Below, in pieces: positions 22,801-36,499 of a stretch of 64,000 nucleotides of DNA; the first letter of the stretch is position 1, and every line of letters starts with the position of its first letter. A program made the translations under genes and the position numbers. The notes below the pieces were generated by a model that saw only the letters and a list, made by a program, of their open reading frames with translations, did no database searches and was not told the origin of the DNA. Source of the stretch: Dryocosmus kuriphilus (Eukaryota > Arthropoda > Insecta > Hymenoptera > Cynipidae). The DNA is taken from the NCBI GenBank assembly GCA_038277395.1, contig CM076195.1, positions 52,702,551 through 52,766,550 of the forward strand, read 5' to 3'.

Positions 22801-25599
22801 AGGCGCTGATAAGTGGTTTTCTTTGTATTTCATAAAATATTTCACGTAAAACTCAAAAACTATGCGTCTGATCAAAAAAATGATGGAGAACAATTTTATA
22901 GACTTTTCGAGGGGAAACAACTTTGTTTACATTATTTTTTTGTATCTTGCATACTTTGGCGGGAAATTTAAGAACCTTGATTTTTAATAATGTTTTATCG
23001 ATTAAAACAAAAACCGTGCATTCTATGAAACAATAGTTGAAACAAAATTTGTAGATCTTTTAAATTTAACAACTTTGTTGTTTACCATTTTTTTGTATCT
23101 TGAATATGTTGGCAAGAAACCACAGTTTTTTAATTTTAATAGCGTTTTCATGATTAAAACAAAAACCGTTTATTTTATCAAAAAACTGTTAAGACAAAAT
23201 TTGTAGAATTTTTGAGATGAACAATCTCACTTTCCTACGTTTTTTTTTATCTCTCATAGTTTAGCCGGAAAATTGATTTTTTGATTTTGTGAAAACCGTT
23301 TTTGATGGATAAAACCATAACCGTTGGTCAAAAACCGCTGGTTAACAAACCCGTCCTTTCCTTTTGAACCTTAAAGAAGTATGCCAAAGTCCAATCCAAT
23401 CCGATTAGTCCTTCGAAAGTTATCGTGGGAACAGGCGACAACGACAACGACGACAACGACAACGACGACAACGACAACGACGACAGCGCCAACAGACAGA
23501 CAGACACGGTCGTAAAAACCATTTTTTTCGGATTCCGGAGGTCTCAAAACGTGGAGATTTCATGAAATCCGCGAAAGTCAAATTTTGCATAAATCTAATA
23601 CTTTCTCTGATGAGATTGTAAAAATTGCATTTTTCAGCAAAACTGTGTAAGAAATGAAGAAATTTACGTTCTAGATACAATATCATTGATTAGATAGCGC
23701 GAGGATCGTGATGAGAATGCGCCTGAGTAGCGGGCATATTTTTCAATAACTATCCAATCCGATTAGTCGCTGAAAAGTGGTTTTCTTTGCATTTCATAAT
23801 ATACTTCACGAATAACTCAAAAATTACACGTCTGATCAAAAAAATGATAGAGAACAATTTTATAGACGTTTTTTTCGAGGGGAACAACTAGCTTTACCAT
23901 TATTTTTCTGTATCTTGCATACTTTGGCGGCAAATTTAAAAACCTTGATTTATAATAATGTTTAATCGATTCGAACAAAAACCGTGCATTTTATGAAAAA
24001 TAGTTAAAACAAAATTTGTAGATCTTTTAAAATTTAACAACTTTGTTCTTTAACATTTTTTTGTATCTTGAATATGTTGGCGAGAAACCACAGTTCTTTA
24101 ATTTTAATAGCGTTTTCTTCATTAAAACAAAAACCGTTCATTTTATCAAAAAACTGTTAAGACAAAATTTGTAGAATTTTTGAGACGAACAATCTTACTC
24201 TCTCACGTTTTTTTTGTATCTCTCATAGTTTAGCCGGAAAATCGATTTTTGATTTTGTGAAAACCATTTTTGATGGATATAACCATAACCGTTCGTCAAA
24301 AAACGCTGGTTGGCGAACTCGTCCTTTCTGTTTGGAACCTAAAGAAGTATGCCAAAGCGCAATCCAATCCGATTAGTCCTTCGAAGGTTATCGTGGGAAC
24401 AGACGACAACGACGACAACGACAACAGCGCCAACAGACAGAGAGACAAGGCCGTAAAAAAAACCATTTTTTGGATTCAGGAGGTCTCAAAACGTGGAGAT
24501 TTCATGAAATCCGTGAAAGTGAAATTTTGCATAAATCTGATACTTTCTCTGATGAGAATGTAAAAATTGCATTTTTCAGCCAAACTGTGTAAGAAATGAA
24601 GAAATTTACGTCCTAGATATAATTTCATTGATTAGTGAGCGCGAGAAACGTGATGAGAATGCGCCTGCGTATAGGGCAGATTTTTCAATAACTATCCAAT
24701 CCTATTAGGCTCTGATAAGTGGTTTACTTTGTATTTCATAAAATGTTTCACGAAAACTCAAAAACTATGCGTCTGATCAAAAAAATGATGGAGAACAATT
24801 TTATAGACCTTTTTGAGGGAAACAACTATGTTTAACATTATTTTTCTGTATCTTGCATACTTTGGCGGGAAATTTAAGAACCCTGATTTTTAATAATGTT
24901 TTATCGATTAAAACAAAAACCGTGCATTCTATGAAACAATAGTTGAAACAAAATTTGTAGATCTTTTTAAATTTAACAACTTTGTTGTTTTACCATTTTT
25001 TTTGTATCTTGAATATGTTGGCAAGAAACCACAGTTTTTTAATTTTAATAGCGTTTTCATGATTAAAACAAAAACCGTTTATTTTATCAAAAAACTGTTA
25101 AGACAAAATTTGTAGAATTTTTGAGATGAACAATCTCACTTTCTTACGTTTTTTTTTTATCTCTCATAGTTTAGCCGGAAAATTGATTTTTTGATTTTGT
25201 GAAAACCGTTTTTGATGGATAAAACCATAACCGTTGGTCAAAAACCGCTGGTTAACAAACCCGTCCTTTCCTTTTGAACCTTAAAGAAGTATGCCAAAGT
25301 CCAATCCAATCCGATTAGTCCTTCGAAAGTTATCGTGGGAAAAGGCGACAAAGACAACGACGACAACGACAACGACGACAACGACAACGACGACAGCGCC
25401 AACAGACAGACAGACAAGGTCGTAGAAACCATTTTTTTGGATTCAGGAGGTCTCAAAACGTGGAGATTTCATGAAATCCGCGAAAGTCAAATTTTGCATA
25501 AATCTAATACTTTCTCTGATGAGATTGTAAAAATTGCATTTTTCAGCAAAACTGTGTAAGAAATGAAGAAATTTATGTTCTAGATATAATATCATTGAT

Positions 25600-26400
25600 T
25601 AGAGAGCGCGAGAAACGTGATGAGAATGCGCCTGAGTAGCGGGCAGATTTTTCAATAACTATCCAATCCGATTAGTTGCTGAAAAGTGGTTTTCTTTGTA
25701 TTTGATAACATATTTCACGAATGACTCAAAAACTACGCGTCTGATCAAAAAAATGGTAGAAAACAATTTTATAGTACTTGCATACTTTTTTTAAGAGGGG
25801 AACAACTTTGTTTTTGTAACATTATTTAACTCTGTATCTTGCATACTTTGGCGGGAAACCGCAGTTTTTTAATTTTAATAGCATTTTCTTGATTAAAACA
25901 AAAACCGTTCATTTTATCAAAAAACTGTTAAGACAAAATTTGTAGATTTTTTGAGATGAACAATCTTAGTTTCATACGTTTTTTTTGTATCTCTCATATT
26001 TTAGCCGGAAAATGGATTTTTTTATTTTGTGAGAACCGTTTTTGATGGATAAAACCATAACCGTTGGTCAAAAACCGCTGGTTAACGAACTCGTCCTTTC
26101 CTTTTGGACCTTAAAGCAGTGTCCAAAGTGCACTCCGATCCGATTAGTCCTTCGAAAGTTATCGTGGGAACAGACGACAACGACAACGACGACAACGCAA
26201 ACAGACAGGCACGGTCGTAAAAACCATGTTTTCGCATTCAGGAGGTCTCAAAACGTGGAGATTTCATGAAATCCGCGAAAGTCAAATTTTGCATAAATCT
26301 AATACTTTCTCTGATGAGAATGTAAAAATTGCATGTTTCAGCCAAACTGTGTAAGAAGAAATGATGAAATTTATGTTCTAGATATAATATCATTGATTAG
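25600..26400 (+). repeat. Second shortened monomer with extra bases and a truncated core
   Basis: At about 25847-25861 the same M1-to-M2 join is seen (CTTTGGCGGGAAACCGCAG). Core spacing from 25347 to 26175 is about 828 bp. Upstream, TTTTATAGTACTTGCATACT at about 25768 looks like a small duplication of the nearby CTTGCATACTTT string. The core at 26175 is short and ends ACAACGCAAACAGACAGGC, lacking the usual AGCGCC. A near-identical core is at 38612, in a monomer of normal length. Confidence 0.8.
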
Positions 26401-27359
26401 AGAGCGCGAGAAACGTGATGAGAATGCGCCTGAGTAGCGGGCAGATTTTTCAATAACTATCCAATCCGATTAGTCGCTGAAAAGTGGTTTTCTTTGCATT
26501 TCATAACATACTTCACGAATAACTCAAAAACTATGCGTCTGATCGAAAAAATGATGGAGAACAATTTTATAGAACTTTTTGAGGGCAAGAACTATGTTTA
26601 ACATTATTTTTCTGTATCTTGCATACTTTGGCAGGAAATTTAAGAACCTTGATTTTTAATAATGTTTTATCGATTAAAACAAAAACCGTGCATTCTATGA
26701 AACAATAGTTGAAACAAAATTTGTAGATCTTTTTAAATTTAACAACTTTGTTGTTTACCATTTTTTTTTGTCTTGAATATGTTGGCAAGAAACCACAGTT
26801 TTTTAATTTTAATAGCGTTTTCTTGATTAAAACAAAAACCGTTCATTTTATTAAAAAACTGTAAAACAAAATTTGTAGAATTTTTGAGATGAACAATCTC
26901 ACTTTCCTACGTTTTTTTTTATCTCTCATAGTTTAGCCGGAAAATTGATTTTTTGATTTTGTGAAAACCGTTTTTGATGGATAAAACCATAACCGTTGGT
27001 CAAAAACCGCTGGTTAACAAACCCGTCCTTTCCTTTTGAACCGTAAAGAAGTTTGCCAAAGTCCAATCCAATCCGATTAGTCCTTCGAAAGTTATCGTGG
27101 GAAAACGCGACAACGACAACGACGACAACGACAACGAAGACAACGACAACGACGACAGCGCCAACAGACAGACAGACACGGTCGTAAAAACCATTTTTTT
27201 TATCGGATTCCGGAGGTCTCAAAACGTGGAATTTTCATGAAATCCGCGAAAGTCAAATTTTGCATAAATCTAATACTTTCTCTGATGAGATTGTAAAAAT
27301 TGCATTTTTCAGCAAAACTGTGTAAGAAATGAAGAAATTTACGTTCTAGATACAATATC

Positions 27360-29290
27360 ATTGATGATAGAGAGCGCGAGGATCGTGATGAGAATGCGCA
27401 TGAGTAGCGGGCAGATTTTTCAATAACTATCCAATCCGATTAGTCGCTGAAAAGTGGTTTTCTTTGCATTTCATAACATACTTCACGAATAACTCAAAAA
27501 CTACACGTCTGATCAAAAAAATGATAGAGAACAATTTTATAGACGTTTTCGAGGGGAACAACTAGCTTTACCATTATTTTTCTGTATCTTGCATACCTTT
27601 GGCGGCAAATTTAAAAACCTTGATTTATAATAATGTTTAATCGATTCGAACAAAAACCGTAAATTTTATGAAAAAATAGTTAAAACAAAATTTGTAGATC
27701 TTTTAAAATTTAACAACTTTGTTCTTTACCATTTTTTTTTGTATCTTGAATATGTTGGCGAGAAACCACAGTTCTTTAGTTTTAATAGCGTTTTCTTGAT
27801 TAAAACAAAAACCGTTCATTTTATCAAAAAACTGTTAAGACAAAATTTGTAGAATTTTTGAGACGAATAATCTTACTCTCTCACGTTTTTTTTTGTATCT
27901 CTCATAGTTTAGACGGAAAATCGATTTGTTGATTTTGTGAAAACCATTTTTGATGGATATAAACCATAACCGTTCGTCAAAAAACGCTGGTTAGCGAACT
28001 CGTCCTTTCTGTTTGGAACCTAAAGAAGTATGCTAAAGCGCAATCCAATCCGATTAGTCCTTCGAAGGTTATCGTGGGAACAGACGACAACGACGACAAC
28101 GACAACAGCGCCAACAGACAGACAGTCAAGGCCGTAAAAACCATTTTTTCGGATTCAGGAGGTCTCAAAACGTGGAGATTTCATGAAATCCGCGAAAGTC
28201 AAATTTTGCATAAATCTAATACTTTCTCTGATGAGATTGTAAAAATTGCATTTTTCAGCAAAACTGTGTAAGAAATGAAGAAATTTACGTTCTAGATACA
28301 ATATCATTGATTAGAGAGCGCGAGGATCGTGATGAGAATGCGCCTGAGTAGCGGGCAGATTTTTCAATAACTATCCAATCCGATTAGTCGCTGAAAAGTG
28401 GTTTTCTTTGCATTTCATAACATACTTCACGAATAACTCAAAAACTACACGTCTGATCAAAAAAATGATAGAGAACAATTTTATAGACGTTTTCGAGGGG
28501 AACAACTAGCTTTACCATTATTTTTCTGTATCTTGCATACTTTGGCGGCAAATTTAAAAACCTTGATTTATAATAATGTTTAATCGATTCGAACAAAAAC
28601 CGTAAATTTTATGAAAAAATAGTTAAAACAAAATTTGTAGATCTTTTAAAATTTAACAACTTTCTTCTTTACCATTTTTTTGTATCTTGAATATGTTGGC
28701 GAGAAACCACAGTTCTTTAGTTTTAATAGCGTTTTCTTGATTAAAACAAAAACCGTTCATTTTATCAAAAAACTGTTAAGACAAAATTTGTAGAATTTTT
28801 GAGACGAATAATCTTACTCTCTCCACGTTTTTTTGTATCTCTCATAGTTTAGACGGAAAATCGATTTTTTTTGATTTTGTGAAAACCATTTTTGATGGAT
28901 AAAACCATAACCGTTCGTCAAAAAACGCTGGTTAGCGAACTCGTCCTTTCTGTTTGGAACCTAAAGAAGTATGCTAAAGCGCAATCCAATCCGATTAGTC
29001 CTTCGAAAGTTATCGTGGGAACAGACGACAACGACAACGACGACAACGACAACGACGACAACGACAACGACGACAGCGCCAACAGACAGACAGACAAGGT
29101 CGTAAAAACCATTTTTTCGGATTCAGGAGGTCTCAAAACGTGGAGATTTCATGAAATCCGCGAAAGTCAAATTTTGCATAAATCTAATACTTTCTCTGAT
29201 GAGATTGTAAAAATTGCATTTTTCAGCAAAACTGTGTAAGAAATGAAGAAATTTACGTTCTAGATATAATATCATTGATTAGAGAGCGCG
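27360..29290 (+). repeat. Two hybrid A/B monomers
   Basis: The monomer with core at 28085 has A marks left of and in the core but B marks right of it: CCGCGAAAGTCAAA, AATCTAATAC, GAGATTGTAA and TTCAGCAAAACTG. The next, with core near 29026, has the A left flank (TTAGCGAACTCG, CTTTCTGTTTGGAACC) joined to a long B core and a B right flank. Both breakpoints lie at or beside the core. This fits unequal exchange or conversion through the minisatellite. Confidence 0.75.
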
Positions 29291-32200
29291 AGAAACGTGA
29301 TGAGAATGCGCCTGAGTAGCGGGCAGATTTTTCAATAACTATCCAATCCGATTAGTCGCTGAAAAGTGGTTTCTTTGTATTTCATAACATATTTCACGAA
29401 TGACTCAAAAACTACGCGTCTGATCAAAAAAATGATGGAAAAACAATTTTATAGACCTTTTCGAGGGGAACAACTATGTTTAACATTATTTTTCTGTATC
29501 TTGCATACTTTGGCGGGAAATTTAAAACCTTGATTTTTAATAATGTTTTATCGATTAAAACAAAAACCGTGCATTCTGTGAAACAATAGTTGAAACAAAA
29601 TTTGTAGATCTTTTTAAATTTAACAACTTTGTTATTTACCATTTTTTTTTGTCTTGAATATGTTGGCAAGAAACCACAGTTTTTTAATTTTAATAGCGTT
29701 TTCTTGATTAAAACAAAAACCGTTCATTTTATCAAAAAACTGTTAAGACAAAATTTGTAGAATTTTTGAGATGAACAATCTCACTTTCTTACGTTTTTTT
29801 TTATCTCTCATAGTTTAGCCGGAAAATTGATTTTTTGATTTTGTGAAAACCGTTTTTGATGGATAAAACCATAACCGTTTGTCAAAAACCGCTGGTTAAC
29901 AAACCCGTCCTTTCCTTTTGAACCGTAAAGAAGTGTGCAAAAGTCCAATCCAATCCGATTAGTCCTTCGAAAGTTATCGTGGGAACAGGCGACAACGACA
30001 ACGACGACAACGACAACGACGACAACGACAACGACGACAGCGCCAACAGACAGACAGACACGGTCGTAAAAAACCATTTTTTCGGATTCCGGAGGTCTCA
30101 AAACGTGGAGATTTCATGAAATCCGCGAAAGTCAAATTTTGCATAAATCTAATACTTTCTCTGATGAGATTGTAAAAATTGCATTTTTCAGCAAAACTGT
30201 GTAAGAAATGAAGAAATTTACGTTCTAGATACAATATCATTGATTAGAGAGCGCGAGGATCGTGATGAGAATGCGCCTGAGTAGCGGGCATATTTTTCAA
30301 TAACTATCCAATCCGATTAGTCGCTGAAAAGTGGTTTTCTTTGCATTTCATAATATACTTCACGAATAACTCAAAAATTACACGGCTGATCAAAAAAATG
30401 ATAGAGAACAATTTTATAGACGTTTTCGAGGGGAACAACTAGCTTTACCATTATTTTTCTGTATCTTGCATACTTTGGCGGCAAATTTAAGAACCTTGAT
30501 TTATAATAATGTTTAATCGATTCGAACAAAAAACGTGCATTTAATGAAAAAATAGTTACAACAAAATTTGTACATCTTTTGAATTTAACAAATTTGTTCT
30601 TTACCATTTTTTTGTATCTTGAATATGTTGGCAAGAAACCGCAGTTTTTTAATTTTAATAGCGTTTTCTTGATTAAAACAAAAATCGTTCATTTTATCAA
30701 AAAACTGTTAAGACAAAATTTGTAGAATTTTTTAGATGAACAATCTCACTTTCTTACGTTTTTTTTTATCTCTCATAGTTTAGCCGGAAAATCGATTGGT
30801 TGATTTTGTGAAAACCATTTTTGATGGATATAACCATAACCGTTCGTCAAAAAACGCTGGTTGGCGAACTCGTCCTTTCTGTTTGGAACCTAAAGAAGTA
30901 TGCCAAAGCGCAATCCAATCCGATTAGTCCTTCGAAGGTTATCGTGGGAACAGACGACAACGACAACAACGACAACAACAGCGCCAACAGACAGAGAGAC
31001 ACGGGCCGTAAAAACCATTTTTTCGGATTCAGGAGGTCTCAAAGCGTGGAGATTTCATGAAATCCGTGAAAGTGAAATTTTGCATAAATCTGATACTTTC
31101 TCTGATGAGAATGTAAAAATTGCATTTTTCAGCCAAACTGTGTAAGAAATGAAGAAATTTACGTCCTAGATATAATTTCATTGATTAGTGAGCGCGAGAA
31201 ACGTGATGAGAATGCGCCTGCGTATAGGGCAGATTTTTCAATAACTATCCAATCCTATTAGGCGCTGATAAGTGGTTTACTTTGTATTTTATAAAATATT
31301 TCACGTAAAACTCAAAAACTATGCGTCTGATCAAAAAAATGATGGAGAACGATTTTATAGACCTTTTTGAGGGAAACAACTATGTTTAACATTATCTTTC
31401 TGTATCTTGCATACCTTTGGCGGGAAATTTAAGAACCTTGATTTTTAATGATGTTTTATCGATTAAAACAAAAACCCTGCATTCTATGAAACAATAGTTG
31501 AAACAAAATTTGTAGATCTTTTTAAATTTAACAACTTTGTTGTTTACCATTTTTTTGTATCTTGAATATGTTGGCAAGAAACCACAGTTTTTTAATTTTA
31601 ATAGCGTTTTCATGATTAAGACAAAAACCGTTTATTTTATCAAAAAACTGTTAAGACAAAATTTGTAGAATTTTTGAGATGAACAATCTTACTTTCATAC
31701 GTTTTTTTTTATCTCTCATATTTTAGCCGGAAAATGGATTTTTTGATTTTGTGAGAACCGTTTTTGATGGATAAAACCATAACCGTTGGTCAAAAACCGC
31801 TGGTTAACAAACCCGTCCTTTCGTTTTGAAATGTAAAGAAGTGTGCCAAAGTCCAATCCAATCCGATTAGTCCTTCGAAGTTATCGTGGGAACAGGCGAC
31901 AACGACAACGACGACAACGACAACGACGACAACGACAACGACGACAGCAGCGCCAACAGACAGACAGACACGGTCGTAAAAACCATTTTTTCGGATTCCG
32001 GAGGTCTCAAAACGTGGAGATTTCATGAAATCCGCGAAAGTAAAATTATGCATAAATCTGATACTTTCTCTGATGAGAATGTAAAAATTGCATTTTTCAG
32101 CCAAACTGTGTAAGAAATGATAAAATTTACGTTCCTAGATATAATATCATTGATTAGAGAGCGCGAGAAACGTGATGAGAATGCGCCTGAGTAGCGGGCA

Positions 32201-35200
32201 GATTTTTCAATAACTATCCAATCCGATTAGTCGCTGAAAAGTGGTTTTCTTTGCATTTCATAATATATTTCACGGATAACTCAAAAACTACGCGTCTGAT
32301 CAAAAAAATGATTGAAAACAATTTTATAGACCTTTTCGAGGTGAACAACTATGTTTAACATTATTTTTCTGTGTCTTGCATACTTTGGCGGGAAATTTAA
32401 GAACCTTGATTTTTAATAATGTTTTATCGATTAAAACAAAAACCGTGCATTCTATGAAACAATAGTTGAAACAAAATTTGTAGATCTTTTTAAATTTAAC
32501 AACTTTGTTGTTTACCATTTTTTTGTATCTTGAATATGTTGGCAAGAAACCACAGTTTTTTAATTTTAATAGCGTTTTCATGATTAAGACAAAAACCGTT
32601 TATTTTATCAAAAAACTGTTAAGACAAAATTTGTAGAATTTTTTAGATGAACAATCTCACTGTCTTACGTTTTTTTTTATCTCTCATAGTTTAGCCGAAA
32701 AATTGATTTTTTGATTTTGTGAAAACCGTTTTTGATGGATAAAACCATAACCGTTGGTCAAAAACCGCTGGTTAACAAACCCGTCCTTTCGTTTTGAAAT
32801 GTAAAGAAGTGTGCCAAAGTCCAATCCAATCCGATTAGTCCTTCGAAAGTTATCGTGGGAACAGGCGACAACGACAACGACGACAACGACAACAACGACA
32901 ACGACAACGACGACAGCGCCAACAGACAGACAGACACGGTCGTAAAAACCATTTTTTCGGATTCCGGAGGTCTCAAAACGTGGAGATTTCATGAAATCCG
33001 CGAAAGTCAAATTTTGCATAAATCTAATACTTTCTCTGATGAGATTGTAAAAATTGCATTTTTCAGCAAAACTGTGTAAGAAATGAAGAAATTTACGTTC
33101 TAGATACAATATCATTGATTAGAGAGCGCGAGGATCGTGATGAGAATGCGCCTGATTAGCGGGCAGATTTTTCAATAACTATCCAATCCGATTAGTCGCT
33201 GAAAAGTGGTTTTCTTTGCATTTCATAATATATTTCACGGATAACTCAAAAACTACGCGTCTGATCAAAAAAATGATTGAAAACAATTTTATAGAACTTT
33301 TTGAGGGCAAGAACTATGTTTAAAATTATTTTTCTGTATCTTGCATACTTTGGCAGGAAATTTAAGAACCTTGATTTTTAATAATGTTTTATCGATTAAA
33401 ACAAAAACCGTGCATTCTATGAAACAATAGTTGAAACAAAATTTGTAGATCTTTTTAAATTTAACAACTTTGTTGATTACCATTTTTTTTTGTCTTGAAT
33501 ATGTTGGCAAGAAACCACAGTTTTTTAATTTTAATAGCGTTTTCTTGATTAAAACAAAAACCGTTCATTTTATCAAAAAACTGTTATGACAAAATTTGTA
33601 GATTTTTGAGATGAACAATCTTAGTTTCATACGTTTTTTTTTATCTCTCATATTTTAGCCGGAAAATGGATTTTTTGATTTTGTGAGAACCGTTTTTGAT
33701 GGATAAAACCATAACCGTTGGTCAAAAACCGCTGGTTAACAAACCCGTCCTTTCCTTTTGAACCGTAAAGAAGTGTGCCAAAGTCCAATCCAATCCGATT
33801 AGTCCTTCGAAAGTTATCGTGGGAACAGGCGACAACGACGACGACAACGACAACGACGACAACGACAACGACGACAGCGCCAACAGACAGACAGACACGG
33901 TCGTAAAAACCATTTTTTCGGATTCCGGAGGTCTCAAAACGTGGAGATTTCATGAAATCCGCGAAAGTCAAATTTTGCATAAATCTAATACTTTCTCTGA
34001 TGAGATTGTAAAAATTGCATTTTTCAGCAAAACTGTGTAAGAAATGAAGAAATTTACGTTCTAGATACAATATCATTGATTAGATAGCGCGAGGATCGTG
34101 ATGAGAATGCGCCTGAGTAGCGGGCATATTTTTCAATAACTATCCAATCCGATTAGTCGCTGAAAAGTGGTTTTCTTTGCATTTCATAATATACTTCACG
34201 AATAACTCAAAAATTACACGCCTGATCAAAAAAATGATAGAGAACAATTTTATAGACGTTTTCGAGGGGAACAACTAGCTTGACCATTATTTTTCTGTAT
34301 CATTGCATACTTTGGCGGCAAATTTAAAAACCTTGATTTATAATAATGTTTAATCGATTCGAACAAAAAACCGTGCATTTTATGAAAAAATAGTTTTAAA
34401 ACAAAATTTGTAGATCTTTTAAAATTTAACAACTTTGTTCTTTAACATTTTTTTGTATCTTGAATATGTTGGCGAGAAACCACAGTTCTTTAATTTTAAT
34501 AGCGTTTTCTTCATTAAAACAAAAACCGTTCATTTTATCAAAAAACTGTTAAGACAAAATTTGTAGAATTTTTGAGACGAACAATCTTACTCTGTCACGT
34601 TTTTTTTTTATCTCTCATAGTTTAGCCGAAAAATCGATTGGTTGATTTTGTGAAAACCATTTTTGATGATGGATATAACCATAACCGTTCGTCAAAAAAC
34701 GCTGGTTAGGCGAACTCGTCCTTTCTGTTTGGAACCTAAAGAAGTATGCCAAAGCGCAATCCAATCCGATTAGTCCTTTGAAGGTTATCGTGGGAACAGA
34801 CGACAACGACGACAACGACAACAGCGCCAACAGACAGAGAGAAAGGCCGTAAAAACCATTTTTTCGGATTCAGGAGGTCTCAAAACGTGGAGATTTCATG
34901 AAATCCGTGAAAATGAAATTTTGCCTAAATCTGATACTTTCTCTGATGAGAATGTAAAAATTGCATTTTTCAGCCAAACTGTGTAAGAAATGAAGAAATT
35001 TACGTCCTAGATATAATTTCATTGATTAGTGAGCGCGAGAAACGTGATGAGAATGCGCCTGCGTATAGGGCAGATTTTTCAATAACTATCCAATCCTATT
35101 AGGCGCTGATAAGTGGTTTACTTTGTATTTCATAAAATATTTCACGTAAAACTCAAAAACTATGCGTCTGATCAAAAAAATGATGGAGAACAATTTTATA

Positions 35201-36499
35201 GACCTTTTTTGAGGGAAACAACTATGTTTAACATTATTTTTCTGTATCTTGCATACCTTGGCGGGAAATTTAAGAACCTTGATTTTTAATAATGTTTTAT
35301 CGATTAAAACAAAAACCCTGCATTCTATGAAACAATAGTTGAAACAAAATTTGTAGATCTTTTTAAATTTAACAACTTTGTTGTTTACCATTTTTTTGTA
35401 TCTTGAATATGTTGGCAAGAAACCACAGTTTTTTAATTTTAATAGCGTTTTCATGATTAAGACAAAAACCGTTTATTTTATCAAAAAACTGTTAAGACAA
35501 AATTTGTAGAATTTTTGAGATGAACAATCTCACTTTCTACGTTTTTTTTTTATCTCTCATAGTTTAGCCGAAAAATGATTTTTTGATTTTGTGAAAACCG
35601 TTTTTGATGGATAAAACCATAACCGTTGGTCAAAAACCGCTGGTTAACAAACCCGTCCTTTCCTTTTGAAATGTAAAGAAGTGTGCCAAAGTCCAATCCA
35701 ATCCGATTAGTCCTTCGAAAGTTATCGTGGGAACAGGCGACAACGACAACGACGACAACGACAACGACGACAACGACAACGACGACAGCGCCAACAGACA
35801 GACAGACACGGTCGTAAAAACCATTTTTTCGGATTCCGGAGGTCTCAAAACGTGGAGATTTCATGAAATCCGCGAAAGTCAAATTTTGCATAAATCTAAT
35901 ACTTTCTCTGATGAGATTGTAAAAATTGCATTTTTCAGCAAAACTGTGTAAGAAATGAAGAAATTTACGTTCTAGATACAATATCATTGATTAGAGAGCG
36001 CGAGGATCGTGATGAGAATGCGCCTGAGTAGCGGGCAGATTTTTCAATAACTATCCAATCCGATTAGTCGCTGAAAAGTGGTTTTCTTTGCATTTCATAA
36101 CATACTTCACGAATAACTCAAAAACTACACGTCTGATCAAAAAAATGATAGAGAACAATTTTATAGACATTTTCGAGGGGAACAACTAGCTTTACCATTA
36201 TTTTTCTGTATCTTGCATACTTTGGCAGCAAATTTAAAAACCTTGATTTATAATAATGTTTAATCGATTCGAACAAAAACCGTAAATTTTATGAAAAAAT
36301 AGTTAAAACAAAATTTGTAGATCTTTTAAAATTTAACAACTTTGTTCTTTACCATTTTTTTGTATCTTGAATATGTTGGCGAGAAACCACAGTTCTTTAG
36401 TTTTAATAGCGTTTTCTTGATTAAAACAAAAACCGTTCATTTTATCAAAAAACTGTTAAGACAAAATTTGTAGAATTTTTGAGATGAACAATCTCACTT

